A stretch of 28,378 nucleotides of DNA from Spirosomataceae bacterium (GTDB taxonomy: Bacteria; Bacteroidota; Bacteroidia; Cytophagales; Spirosomataceae), in NCBI GenBank assembly GCA_025455795.1, contig JALOLW010000010.1:1-28378 (forward strand), written 5' to 3'. The notes under the pieces are model-generated. The model did not search any database, was not told where the DNA came from, and saw only the letters and a program-made list of their open reading frames with translations. The number at the start of each line of letters is the position of its first letter. Position 1 is the first letter of the stretch. Shown here piece by piece: positions 6,963 through 13,620 of this stretch. The position numbers and the translations under genes were made by a program.

Positions 6963-9900
6963 ATGCTTCATCTTTTCAAAAAAATGCACTTTGTGGTGCT
7001 TTGGGCCGCTTTTTTGCAGGCTTCGGCGCAACAACTCCCCACCTCCCTACTCAAAAACATGAAAACCCGCAGCATCGGCCCCGCCGTGATGAGTGGCCGA
7101 GTGACCGCCATTGACGCGGTGGTGACCAATCCCGAAATCATCTATGCGGGTACAGCGTCGGGAGGCGTTTGGAAAACCGAAAACGGTGGCACTACTTGGA
7201 CTCCTATCTTCGACGACCAACCCACCCTCAACATCGGCTCGTTGGCGATTCAACAGTCCAACCCTTCGGTGATTTGGGTCGGCACGGGCGAGGGCAATCC
7301 GCGCAACTCCCTCAACATGGGCGCGGGGATTTATCGCAGCCTTGACGGCGGCAAATCTTGGAAACTCATGGGCCTCGAAAAAACCAAAGGCATCCACCGT
7401 ATCTGCATTGACCCGCTCAATCCCAACGTCTTGTACGCGGGGGTTATTGGCAACCCATTCGCCGACCATCCAGAAAGGGGTGTTTTCAAAACCACCGACG
7501 GTGGACAAACCTGGGAGAAAGTTCTTTACACCAACGAAAAATCGGGCGTGGGCGACATGGTAATGGACCCAAGTAACCCTAACAAGCTCATTGTCAATAT
7601 GTGGGAACACCGCCGCACGCCTTGGAACTTCAAATCGGGCGGCAGCGGTTCGGGTTTGTATTTGACCAACGACGGCGGCAAAACTTGGAAAAAACTTGGC
7701 AAAGCCGACGGCCTCCCCGACGGCGAAATAGGCCACTGTGGTATCGCTTTTGCCCGCTCCAATCCCAACAAAATCTATGCCATGGTAGAAGCCACCAAAA
7801 ACGGGTTTTATCGCTCTGACGACGGCGGCAGCACTTGGACTAAAGTGACCGAAGACCCGTCTATCGTGACCAACCGCCCGTTTTATTTCAACGAAATCTA
7901 CGTGGACCCCAAAAACGAAAACCGCATTTTTCACCTCCTCACAAGCGTAAACGTGAGCGAAGACGGGGGTAAATCGTACAAAACTGCCGCCCCTACTACC
8001 ACTGTCCACGCCGACCACCACGCTTTTTGGATCAACCCCAACAATCCGCTGCACATCATTGACGGCAACGACGGCGGGCTGTACATCTCCCGCGACGGCG
8101 GCAAAAAATGGCTGTTTTGCGAAAGCCTGCCGTTGGGGCAGTTTTATCACATCAACGTGGACGATGCCACGCCTTACAACGTCTATGGCGGCCTCCAAGA
8201 CAACGGCTCGTGGGTCGGTCCTGCTTATTCGTGGACATCGGGCGGGATTCGTAACTACGAATGGCAAAGCGTGAACGGTGGCGATGGCTTTGATGTCAGC
8301 CCCGACCCCGCCGACAACCGCTACGGCTACGCCATGTCGCAGGGGGGCAACCTCAACCGCTACGACCGGCTCACGGGGCAGAGCGTTATGTCCAAACCTA
8401 CGCACCCCGATTTGGCGGTCAAACTGCGCTTCAACTGGAACGCCGCGCTGGCCCAAGACCCGCACGACCAAGCCACGATTTACTATGGTTCGCAGTTTTT
8501 GCACAAATCTTCCAACCGTGGCTTGACTTGGGAAATCCTCTCGCCCGATTTGACACTCAACAACAAAGAAACCCAAAAACTAAGCGACGAAACGGGCGGC
8601 CTTACGCTCGATATTACCAACGCCGAAAACCACAATACTATCTTGACCATTGCCCCAAGTCCCAAAGACAAAAATGTGGTATGGGTAGGTACGGACGACG
8701 GCAACGTCCAACTCACCCGCGACGGTGGCAAAACTTGGAGCAATCTCTCGCCCAAAATCGGGATTCCAAAAGAAGCGTGGATTCCCCAAATCAAGGCTTC
8801 TAAGTACAACGCGGGCGAAGCACTCGTCGTGATGAACAACTACCGCATGGGCGACATGGGCGCGTACATCTATCGCACCCGCGACTTCGGCGTGACTTGG
8901 GAGCGCATCATAGACGACACCAAAGTGCGCGGCTATGCCCTTTGTATCCAGCAAGATACCGAAGTACCCAACTTGCTTTTTGCAGGCACCGAACACGGGC
9001 TTTGGGTCAGCATAGACGATGCCAAAACGTGGACCCAATGGAAGGCGGGTTTCCCGTCGGTAAGTACGATGGACTTGGCGATTCAGGAGCGCGAAGCCGA
9101 CTTAGTAATCGGTACTTTTGGGCGTGCGCTTTGGGTGCTTGATGACATTCGACCTTTGCGAAAAATCGCCAAAAATGGGCTCAAATCTTTGGAACAACGC
9201 ATCGTCGCTTTCGATGTACCTGATGCCTACATGGCACAAATGAAAGAGCCGATTGGCTACTGGTCGGGGGGAGAGGGCCTCTACGAAGCCGACAATCGCA
9301 GCCGTGCGGCACGGTTGAGTTTCTTTGTGAAAGTACCCGCCAAAGCCGATTCCACCAAAAGCGCGGCCAAAACCGCTCTCGCAACGACAACTGCCAAAGC
9401 AACAGAAGGCGCGAAGGCAGGCCGAGACAGCGTTTTTGTGACGATTTTTGACGAAAACAACAAACTCATTCGTAAACTCCGCCACTTACCCGACTCAACA
9501 GGCATCCACCGATTGTTGTGGAATTTAGACGAGGAAAGTACCATGCGTATGCCCGGCTCACCGCGCCCCCGCGCTCGTACAAGCGAGGGGCCTGCCAATG
9601 ACATGATGTCGTTTATGATGCGTCGTGCTGGCGCACAGGCCATTCCTGGCAAATACAAAATCGTGCTAAAATACGCCGATGCCAAAGATTCTACCAGCCT
9701 TTCCCTCCTACCCGACCCGCGCATCCCGTACAACAAAGAAGCGACTTTGGCCAAACGCCAACTCACCGACCGCATCAACCAAAGTACCCAAAAACTCACC
9801 GATGCCGTGGACAAACTTGATGATGCCAAAGAAGTGACTGACAAGCTGTTGGTACAACTCAAAGACCAAGACAGCAAGGAAATGAAAGACATGGAGAAAC

Positions 9901-10193
9901 GCGTCAAAGCCATGCAAGATACCCTCAAAGCCAAGCGCGACATCATCATCGCGCGTCCAAGCGAAAAGCAGGGTATTTCGCGCAGTAGCCGCGTCACAGC
10001 CCAAACCAAGCTGATGGAATCGCTGATTTATGCGCGTTCTAAACCCGAGATTACAACCGCCGAAACGCGCCTTGTAGAAAATCTCGAAACGATGACCAAA
10101 GAAGCCACCGACAAAATCGAAAACTTTTTCAGTACACAATGGGCCGATTTCCGTAAATACGTAGAAGCCAACCCAGTAAAACTTTTCAAATAA
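6963..10193 (+). CDS. Secreted VPS10/sortilin-like BNR-repeat protein (glycosyl-hydrolase-annotated family)
   Basis: This 1,076-residue exported protein starts with a signal peptide: ATG at 6963-6965 (a second Met is at codon 8), a hydrophobic core and a cleavage site after ...QASA-QQ at about residue 23. Residues about 35-760 form a beta-propeller-like array. At least eight BNR/Asp-box copies of the form S/T-x-D-G-G-x-T-W are visible (for example KTENGGTTW, RSLDGGKSW, KTTDGGQTW, LTNDGGKTW, RSDDGGSTW, LTRDGGKTW). Proteins like this are abundant in Bacteroidota and are often named glycosyl hydrolase or sialidase-like, yet no sialidase catalytic Arg triad is obvious, so binding is as likely as catalysis. 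Residues about 795-820 are an Ala/Thr/Lys-rich linker. Residues about 930-1040 are highly charged and probably coiled coil. No C-terminal sorting domain was recognised. It stands alone, divergent from htpG. Confidence 0.85.
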   Translation: MLHLFKKMHFVVLWAAFLQASAQQLPTSLLKNMKTRSIGPAVMSGRVTAIDAVVTNPEIIYAGTASGGVWKTENGGTTWTPIFDDQPTLNIGSLAIQQSNPSVIWVGTGEGNPRNSLNMGAGIYRSLDGGKSWKLMGLEKTKGIHRICIDPLNPNVLYAGVIGNPFADHPERGVFKTTDGGQTWEKVLYTNEKSGVGDMVMDPSNPNKLIVNMWEHRRTPWNFKSGGSGSGLYLTNDGGKTWKKLGKADGLPDGEIGHCGIAFARSNPNKIYAMVEATKNGFYRSDDGGSTWTKVTEDPSIVTNRPFYFNEIYVDPKNENRIFHLLTSVNVSEDGGKSYKTAAPTTTVHADHHAFWINPNNPLHIIDGNDGGLYISRDGGKKWLFCESLPLGQFYHINVDDATPYNVYGGLQDNGSWVGPAYSWTSGGIRNYEWQSVNGGDGFDVSPDPADNRYGYAMSQGGNLNRYDRLTGQSVMSKPTHPDLAVKLRFNWNAALAQDPHDQATIYYGSQFLHKSSNRGLTWEILSPDLTLNNKETQKLSDETGGLTLDITNAENHNTILTIAPSPKDKNVVWVGTDDGNVQLTRDGGKTWSNLSPKIGIPKEAWIPQIKASKYNAGEALVVMNNYRMGDMGAYIYRTRDFGVTWERIIDDTKVRGYALCIQQDTEVPNLLFAGTEHGLWVSIDDAKTWTQWKAGFPSVSTMDLAIQEREADLVIGTFGRALWVLDDIRPLRKIAKNGLKSLEQRIVAFDVPDAYMAQMKEPIGYWSGGEGLYEADNRSRAARLSFFVKVPAKADSTKSAAKTALATTTAKATEGAKAGRDSVFVTIFDENNKLIRKLRHLPDSTGIHRLLWNLDEESTMRMPGSPRPRARTSEGPANDMMSFMMRRAGAQAIPGKYKIVLKYADAKDSTSLSLLPDPRIPYNKEATLAKRQLTDRINQSTQKLTDAVDKLDDAKEVTDKLLVQLKDQDSKEMKDMEKRVKAMQDTLKAKRDIIIARPSEKQGISRSSRVTAQTKLMESLIYARSKPEITTAETRLVENLETMTKEATDKIENFFSTQWADFRKYVEANPVKLFK

Positions 10194-10207
10194 TACTCGT
10201 CAACATA

Positions 10208-10272
10208 TATAGAGTGCGACATGACTTATTGGACACAAATGGGATTTCTAATATGTTTTGTCGCTCTCTATA
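10208..10272. repeat. Inverted repeat (13-base arms, 12/13 matched)
   Basis: TATAGAGTGCGAC (10208-10220) pairs with GTCGCTCTCTATA (10260-10272) with one mismatch, around a 39-base interior. It lies 15 bases after the VPS10-like gene stop and overlaps the 3' end of the 38-codon ORF on the other strand. It could end either transcript, but no T-run follows on either strand. Confidence 0.5.
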
Positions 10273-10364
10273 AAAATTGGCCGCAAAAACTCCACCAAGC
10301 TGTCGGGGTCATTGACAAACTGGGCGATACGCTCACCCCTCTCTTTCTTGAAATCACAATTCAT
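10248..10364 (-). CDS. Small hypothetical protein (38 aa) downstream of vapC
   Basis: This is a short ORF from ATG 10362-10364 to TAG 10248-10250, starting 8 bases after the vapC stop on the same strand, with AAGG overlapping that stop. The product is charged and amphipathic: it starts with MNCDFKKERGERIAQFVNDP and continues with DSLVEFLRPIF. The length is too short for statistical certainty. The composition (alternating charged and hydrophobic residues, NDPDS turn) and tight spacing suggest a real gene or the remnant of one. I do not recognise the family. It could be a third gene of the toxin-antitoxin operon. Confidence 0.4.
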   Translation of the reverse strand: MNCDFKKERGERIAQFVNDPDSLVEFLRPIFIESDKTY

Positions 10365-10372
10365 TTGATACC

Positions 10373-10774
10373 TTAGTTTTCGATGAGTTGTATCATCGGG
10401 TATGAACCAAATTTACCATCATCGGAGATTAGGGGGATTCCTGTACTCGCAGCCTGAGCAATAATCATTCGGTCAAACTGGTCATTATGGCCTTTGAGAG
10501 GCTGTATTTCATAAAATCTTTGAACGTGCTGCGGTGTAATATTCAAAATCTGCGCTTGCAACTCAATCAAAGATTCTTCCCAAAAAACACCAAGCGGCTT
10601 ATCAAAGCGTACTTTCTTCGTTTCTATCAAGTAGGCTGTTTCCCAAACCGAGGCAATAGACACATATCGTATTATTCTATCAGATTCAAGGATTCTCTGA
10701 ACTTTCTTTGATAGTTTCTCGGGGTTTATAGCTGCCCAAAGAAAGATATGAGTGTCTAACAAAACCTGTTTCAT
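10373..10774 (-). CDS. PIN-domain ribonuclease toxin (VapC family)
   Basis: This is a probable Mg-dependent RNase toxin of a type II toxin-antitoxin module. The 133 residues have the whole PIN signature: LLDTHIFLWAA (Asp7), SVWETAYL (Glu45), NDQFDRMIIAQA (Asp101) and LISDDGKF (Asp118/119). The DTHxxLW and FDRMxIAQA motifs place it in the common VapC subgroup paired with short DUF2281-like antitoxins. The ATG (10772-10774) overlaps the antitoxin stop in a four-base TGA/ATG overlap, which implies translational coupling. All acidic active-site residues are present, so the toxin is probably intact. The RNA target of this copy cannot be inferred. Confidence 0.9.
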   Translation of the reverse strand: MKQVLLDTHIFLWAAINPEKLSKKVQRILESDRIIRYVSIASVWETAYLIETKKVRFDKPLGVFWEESLIELQAQILNITPQHVQRFYEIQPLKGHNDQFDRMIIAQAASTGIPLISDDGKFGSYPMIQLIEN

Positions 10775-10941
10775 GGACGCAAATCTTCATCAAAGGCGTT
10801 TTCGGCTATCCACGCCCAGTTGCGAGCAAAGCCCAAACGTGGTTTGGCTACACCGATGGGCTTGGATGCGGGATTTTTGTCTTTGGCTAATTTTCCCGAC
10901 GCCCTTGAACTTTGAGTTAAATTTTTAGCAGTTGTTGGCAT
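10771..10941 (-). CDS. Short antitoxin partner of VapC
   Basis: This is a 56-residue basic protein starting at ATG 10939-10941. An in-frame GTG at 10971 would add ten residues. The tail (KPRLGFARNWAWIAENAFDE) resembles the C-terminal toxin-binding segment of DUF2281/VapB-like antitoxins, where a G-x-A-[KR] motif is followed by an acidic stretch that plugs the PIN active site. The N-terminal half is Lys/Ser/Ala-rich and shows no clear DNA-binding fold, so this may be a reduced or divergent antitoxin. Overlap with the toxin gene and the gene order (antitoxin first) support the assignment. Confidence 0.68.
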   Translation of the reverse strand: MPTTAKNLTQSSRASGKLAKDKNPASKPIGVAKPRLGFARNWAWIAENAFDEDLRP

Positions 10942-11068
10942 TGTAAAAGTGTGTTTACGTCTGATAACCACGGCAAGTTAGATTTAGTTTGTCAGAAAAC
11001 CAAGTTCATAAGTTTCACTTATTGTGTCAATTTCTAACACAACGAACTTTGTTATCACACCATTTTGC

Positions 11069-11266
11069 TCAAAAAATGCGTACCCTCATATCCCTTATGG
11101 TTTCGTCTTTTTTGAACACTTTTGATGCTATGGACGAATCAATCACAAACGTTTCGGTGGTTTTATCAACGACAAAATCAAAAAGCCTTCCTGCTGCCTT
11201 TTCTTTTTTTGTGGCCTGACAACACAAAAAAACGCCTAATACAATAAGTATCAGGCGTTTTACCAC
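11069..11266 (-). CDS. Possible small lipoprotein-like ORF overlapping the tRNA terminator
   Basis: This is an open frame of 65 codons plus stop, read from a GTG at 11264-11266. The N-terminus (VKRLILIVLGVFLCCQAT) looks like a lipoprotein signal, though the residue before Cys is not the usual small one. Lys-rich and then Asp/Thr-rich sequence follows. However, the hydrophobic stretch is encoded by the terminator hairpin of tRNA-Arg, which by its T-rich nature would encode Leu/Val/Phe by chance. I do not recognise the remainder. It may be spurious or a decayed gene. Nothing else is seen between the antitoxin and the tRNA. Confidence 0.2.
   Translation of the reverse strand: MVKRLILIVLGVFLCCQATKKEKAAGRLFDFVVDKTTETFVIDSSIASKVFKKDETIRDMRVRIF
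11226..11262 (-). terminator. Terminator of the tRNA-Arg transcription unit
   Basis: The stem AAACGCCT/AGGCGTTT is extended by GATAC/GTATT around a short TTATT loop and followed on the minus strand by seven T residues. It starts about 18 bases after the 3' end of the intact tRNA. Confidence 0.8.
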
Positions 11267-11279
11267 GAATCTAAAAAAG

Positions 11280-11353
11280 TGGTCGCGTAGGGATTCGAAC
11301 CCCAAACCTTCTGATCCGTAGTCAGATGCTCTATCCAATTGAGCTACGCAACC
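11280..11353 (-). tRNA. tRNA-Arg (anticodon ACG)
   Basis: The 74-base cloverleaf is readable on the minus strand. The acceptor arm is GGTTGCG with CGCGACC (one G-T pair). The D-arm is AGCTCAATTGGATAGAGC. The anticodon arm is TCTGA-CTACGGA-TCAGA with anticodon ACG (reads CGN Arg codons after A-to-I editing by TadA). The T-arm contains GGGGTTCGAATCCC. The discriminator is A and CCA is not encoded. It is the last, and only intact, unit of a three-copy array transcribed from the promoter at 11550-11580. Confidence 0.95.
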
Positions 11354-11371
11354 ATAAACTGTAATAAAAAT

Positions 11372-11439
11372 CAAACCTTCTGATTCCGTATCGGAGTCGC
11401 GTTCGACTCAGATGCTCTATCCAATTGAGCTACGCAACC
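11372..11439 (-). pseudogene. Defective tRNA-Arg copy 1 (no T-arm, hairpin insert in anticodon loop)
   Basis: On the minus strand it begins exactly like the intact tRNA-Arg (GGTTGCG acceptor, identical D-arm, TCTGA). The 7-base anticodon loop is replaced by a 24-base segment that keeps TACGGA but adds a perfect hairpin (GAGTCG-AACG-CGACTC, sharing GA with the anticodon stem) and TCCG-ATA-CGGA. After TCAGAAGGTTTG the T-arm and 3' acceptor strand are missing and A/T-rich sequence follows. It cannot fold into a normal tRNA. Its 18-base 5' spacer is nearly identical to that of the intact gene. Confidence 0.85.
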
Positions 11440-11457
11440 ATAAACTGCAATAAAAAT

Positions 11458-11525
11458 CAAACTTTCTGATTCCGTATCGGAGTCGCGTTCGACTCAGATG
11501 CTCTATCCAATTGAGCTACGAAACC
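11458..11525 (-). pseudogene. Defective tRNA-Arg copy 2 (tandem duplicate of copy 1)
   Basis: This copy matches copy 1 at 66 of 68 positions, including the anticodon-loop insert and the missing T-arm, and is offset by exactly 86 bases. The differences are GGTTTCG instead of GGTTGCG at the acceptor and one change in the variable region. It is the first unit after the promoter. Confidence 0.85.
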
Positions 11526-11549
11526 GAGTACTTTTTTTATTTTGGACTG

Positions 11550-11580
11550 CAAAGGTAAGGGCTTTTTTCTAAAAGTCAAA
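11550..11580 (-). promoter_or_regulatory. Bacteroidota-type promoter for the tRNA-Arg array
   Basis: On the minus strand TTTG (11577-11580), a 19-base spacer and TACCTTTG (11550-11557) match the Bacteroidota primary sigma consensus TTTG-N19-TAnnTTTG exactly. Transcription would start near 11543 and read both defective copies and then the intact tRNA. Confidence 0.75.
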
Positions 11581-11633
11581 CACATTTTTCGTTGTTTTTT
11601 CGGGGCAATTATTGATTCGCTGATAATCAGACT

Positions 11634-11665
11634 TTTGCAAACAATTTTGCCTCAATCTAATTTTG
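11634..11665 (+). promoter_or_regulatory. Bacteroidota-type promoter for the mini-LysR / isocitrate dehydrogenase genes
   Basis: TTTG (11634-11637), a 20-base spacer and TAATTTTG (11658-11665) fit the Bacteroidota consensus. The leader to the LysR-like ATG would be about 80 bases. Confidence 0.7.
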
Positions 11666-11678
11666 CGGCAAAATAATT

Positions 11679-11693
11679 ATTGATAATATCAAT
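11679..11693. promoter_or_regulatory. Perfect dyad ATTGATA-A-TATCAAT, candidate LysR-type operator
   Basis: This 15-base perfect inverted repeat lies 13 bases after the -7 box. It contains a T-N11-A motif (T at 11680, A at 11692) within dyad symmetry, the general recognition form of LysR-type regulators. Its place at the start of the transcript, just before a LysR-type DNA-binding protein gene, fits autoregulation by occlusion. Confidence 0.5.
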
Positions 11694-11755
11694 GGTGTTT
11701 TGTTTAACAATTTGGCCGTAAATCGTGTTACGAGTTAAACAAACCCAACTCCACC

Positions 11756-12037
11756 ATGCTTTTACGACAATTAGAATACGTACTTGCCGTGGCAGAACTC
11801 AAAAGTTTCACCAGAGCTGCTGACAAATGCTGTGTCACTCAATCTACTTTAAGTCTTCAAATCAAAAGTTTAGAAGAATACCTCAACGTCCAGTTTTTTG
11901 ACCGAACCTCGTCTCCCGTCAAACTTACTAATGAAGGTGAACATCTCATCACTCAAGTGAGAGAGATTGTTGGTAAAGCCAAAAGCTTTGAAAAATACGC
12001 CAAAAATTTAACTAAACATACTATTCATGCAAACTAA
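11756..12037 (+). CDS. Stand-alone LysR-type HTH DNA-binding protein (93 aa, no effector domain)
   Basis: The product is the N-terminal winged-helix domain of a LysR regulator and little more. RQLEYVLAVAELKSFTRAAD, then CVTQSTLSLQIKSLEEYL (recognition helix) and VQFFDRTSSPVKLTNEGEHL (wing) are classic, closest in pattern to OxyR/CynR types. A linker helix (ITQVREIVGKAKSFEKYA) follows, then the stop. Normal family members have about 300 residues with a ligand-binding domain. Here no trace of that domain follows, because the isocitrate dehydrogenase ATG lies within the last codons (11-base overlap). This looks like a settled gene arrangement rather than a fresh frameshift. The linker helix could still make dimers. 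It probably binds DNA without sensing a metabolite itself. Confidence 0.85.
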   Translation: MLLRQLEYVLAVAELKSFTRAADKCCVTQSTLSLQIKSLEEYLNVQFFDRTSSPVKLTNEGEHLITQVREIVGKAKSFEKYAKNLTKHTIHAN

Positions 12038-13520
12038 TGAATTGACTTTGGAAGAAGTCCAAGTAGCTTCCGACCGTCCTCTTGTTCCTATTACTGTAGC
12101 CCACGGCGACGGGATTGGTCCCGAAATCATGGATGCTACCCTCCGAATCATCACGGCTGCGGGTGCGGCCATTGCGCCTGAAGTTATCGAAATCGGCGAA
12201 AAAGTTTATCTCAACGGCAACAGTGCGGGTATTGCGCCAGAGGCTTGGGAGTCGCTTCGTCGTACCAAAGTATTTTTGAAAGCCCCCATCACTACCCCTC
12301 AAGGCGGCGGTTTTAAGAGTTTGAACGTAACTACCCGCAAAATGCTGGGTCTGTACGCCAATATTCGCCCTTGTATTTCTTACCATCCCTACGTCAAGAC
12401 CAAGCATCCTATCATGGACGTGGTGATTGTACGCGAAAACGAAGAAGATTTGTACGCAGGTATCGAACACCAACAAACCGACGAAGTCGTACAGTGTTTG
12501 AAAGTAATCTCACGCCCTGGTACCGAAAAAATCGTCCGCTATGCTTTTGAATACGCACGCGCTTACGGACGCAAGAAAGTGACTTGCTTTACCAAAGACA
12601 ACATTATGAAAATGACCGATGGGTTGTTTCACAAGATGTTTGACCAAGTAGGTGCCGAATATCCTGATATTGAGCAAGAACATTGGATTGTAGATATTGG
12701 TGCGGCCAAGTTGGCCGATACACCCGAAGCATTTGATGTAATCGTGATGCCCAACTTGTACGGGGATATTTTATCGGACGTAGCCGCCCAAATCACTGGT
12801 TCGGTGGGCTTGGCGGGTTCGGCCAATATCGGCGAAAGCTGTGCCATGTTTGAGGCGATTCACGGGTCTGCGCCGCGCCGCGCGGGTCAAAACTTGGCCA
12901 ATCCTTCAGGCTTGTTGCTGGGGGCAGTACAGATGTTGGTGCACATTGGGCAGGCTGATATTGCCGAAAAAGTACACAACGCTTGGCTTCGTACCCTCGA
13001 AGACGGTGTGCATACCTACGATATTTTCAAAGAAGATACCAGCAAAGAAAAAGTAGGCACGCGCGAGTTTGCCGACGCGGTCATCGCTCGTTTGGGCTTG
13101 AAACCCCAAGCCCTCAAATCGGTAGATTATTCCACTGCCACTGGTGCCACTTTTGACATTAAAGTAACGCCTGTCCCACCTGCCAAAAAAGAATTGATTG
13201 GGGTAGATGTGTTTTTGCACTGGAACAACCGCGACGCCAACATCCTCGGCGAAGCCCTCAAAGATTTCAAAGCGGGCAACATGGACCTGACAATGATTAC
13301 CAACCGTGGCGTAAAAGTGTGGCCCAATGGTCTTCCCGAAACTTTCTGCACCGACCACTGGCGTTGTCGCTTCAAGTCAGAAGAACTCAAATCGTCGGCC
13401 TATAGCGATGTGATTGAGCTTTTGACCCAAATCAACGCCGCAGGATTTGACATCATCAAAACCGAAAACTTGGTAACAATGAACGGTGAAATGATGTTTT
13501 CGGCGGGTCAAGGCGCGTAA
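12027..13520 (+). CDS. Isocitrate dehydrogenase, probably NADP-dependent, long form with C-terminal extension
   Basis: It converts isocitrate to 2-oxoglutarate and CO2 in the citric acid cycle. The 497 residues match the about 480-500-residue type known from Thermus and Rickettsia, with a core (about 1-345) and an extra C-terminal domain (about 385-497). Substrate-binding residues are visible in KSLNVTTRKMLGLYANIRP (Ser98, Asn100, Arg104, Arg114), in RENEEDLYAGIEH (Arg136, Tyr143) and at Lys195 (DNIMKMTDG). Metal-binding aspartates are in NLYGDILSD (Asp247, Asp251). HGSAPRRAGQ has Arg284-Arg285 where NADP-dependent enzymes carry basic or aromatic residues contacting the 2'-phosphate, so NADP is inferred. 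The ATG at 12027 overlaps the mini-LysR gene, implying coupled translation. A terminator follows. Confidence 0.95.
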   Translation: MQTNELTLEEVQVASDRPLVPITVAHGDGIGPEIMDATLRIITAAGAAIAPEVIEIGEKVYLNGNSAGIAPEAWESLRRTKVFLKAPITTPQGGGFKSLNVTTRKMLGLYANIRPCISYHPYVKTKHPIMDVVIVRENEEDLYAGIEHQQTDEVVQCLKVISRPGTEKIVRYAFEYARAYGRKKVTCFTKDNIMKMTDGLFHKMFDQVGAEYPDIEQEHWIVDIGAAKLADTPEAFDVIVMPNLYGDILSDVAAQITGSVGLAGSANIGESCAMFEAIHGSAPRRAGQNLANPSGLLLGAVQMLVHIGQADIAEKVHNAWLRTLEDGVHTYDIFKEDTSKEKVGTREFADAVIARLGLKPQALKSVDYSTATGATFDIKVTPVPPAKKELIGVDVFLHWNNRDANILGEALKDFKAGNMDLTMITNRGVKVWPNGLPETFCTDHWRCRFKSEELKSSAYSDVIELLTQINAAGFDIIKTENLVTMNGEMMFSAGQGA

Positions 13521-13548
13521 AAAGTTATATTTTGCTTTATCAATAACC

Positions 13549-13579
13549 AAAAAACGTCAGCAGTTTGCTGACGTTTTTT
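13549..13579 (+). terminator. Terminator of isocitrate dehydrogenase
   Basis: The stem CGTCAGCA/TGCTGACG encloses the 3-base loop GTT and is flanked by A6 and T6 tracts. It lies about 30 bases after the stop codon. The symmetrical A/T flanks also suit the convergent trpB2 gene. Confidence 0.88.
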
Positions 13580-13620
13580 GATTTTAGTGCTTATTGGTTT
13601 TTACCAACATTTCTCGGCTA

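Noticed and set aside
7047..8576. 509-codon open frame opposite the VPS10-like gene
   Set aside because: The plus-strand gene has a signal peptide and eight Asp-box repeats. The antisense frame is Val/Ala/Arg-rich without any motif and arises from codon bias of the real gene.
11267..11374. Extension of the small minus-strand ORF upstream through tRNA-Arg
   Set aside because: The extra residues are only a translation of the tRNA gene. At most the part from the GTG at 11266 could be a protein, and even that is doubtful.
11280..11525. CRISPR-like array of direct repeats
   Set aside because: The repeats are tRNA-Arg-derived, only two or three in number, and the short spacers between them are themselves nearly identical.
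12027..12037. Frameshift linking the mini-LysR protein to a lost effector domain
   Set aside because: The sequence right after the HTH is isocitrate dehydrogenase in another frame. No frame contains LysR effector-domain sequence, so it is not a simple frameshift.
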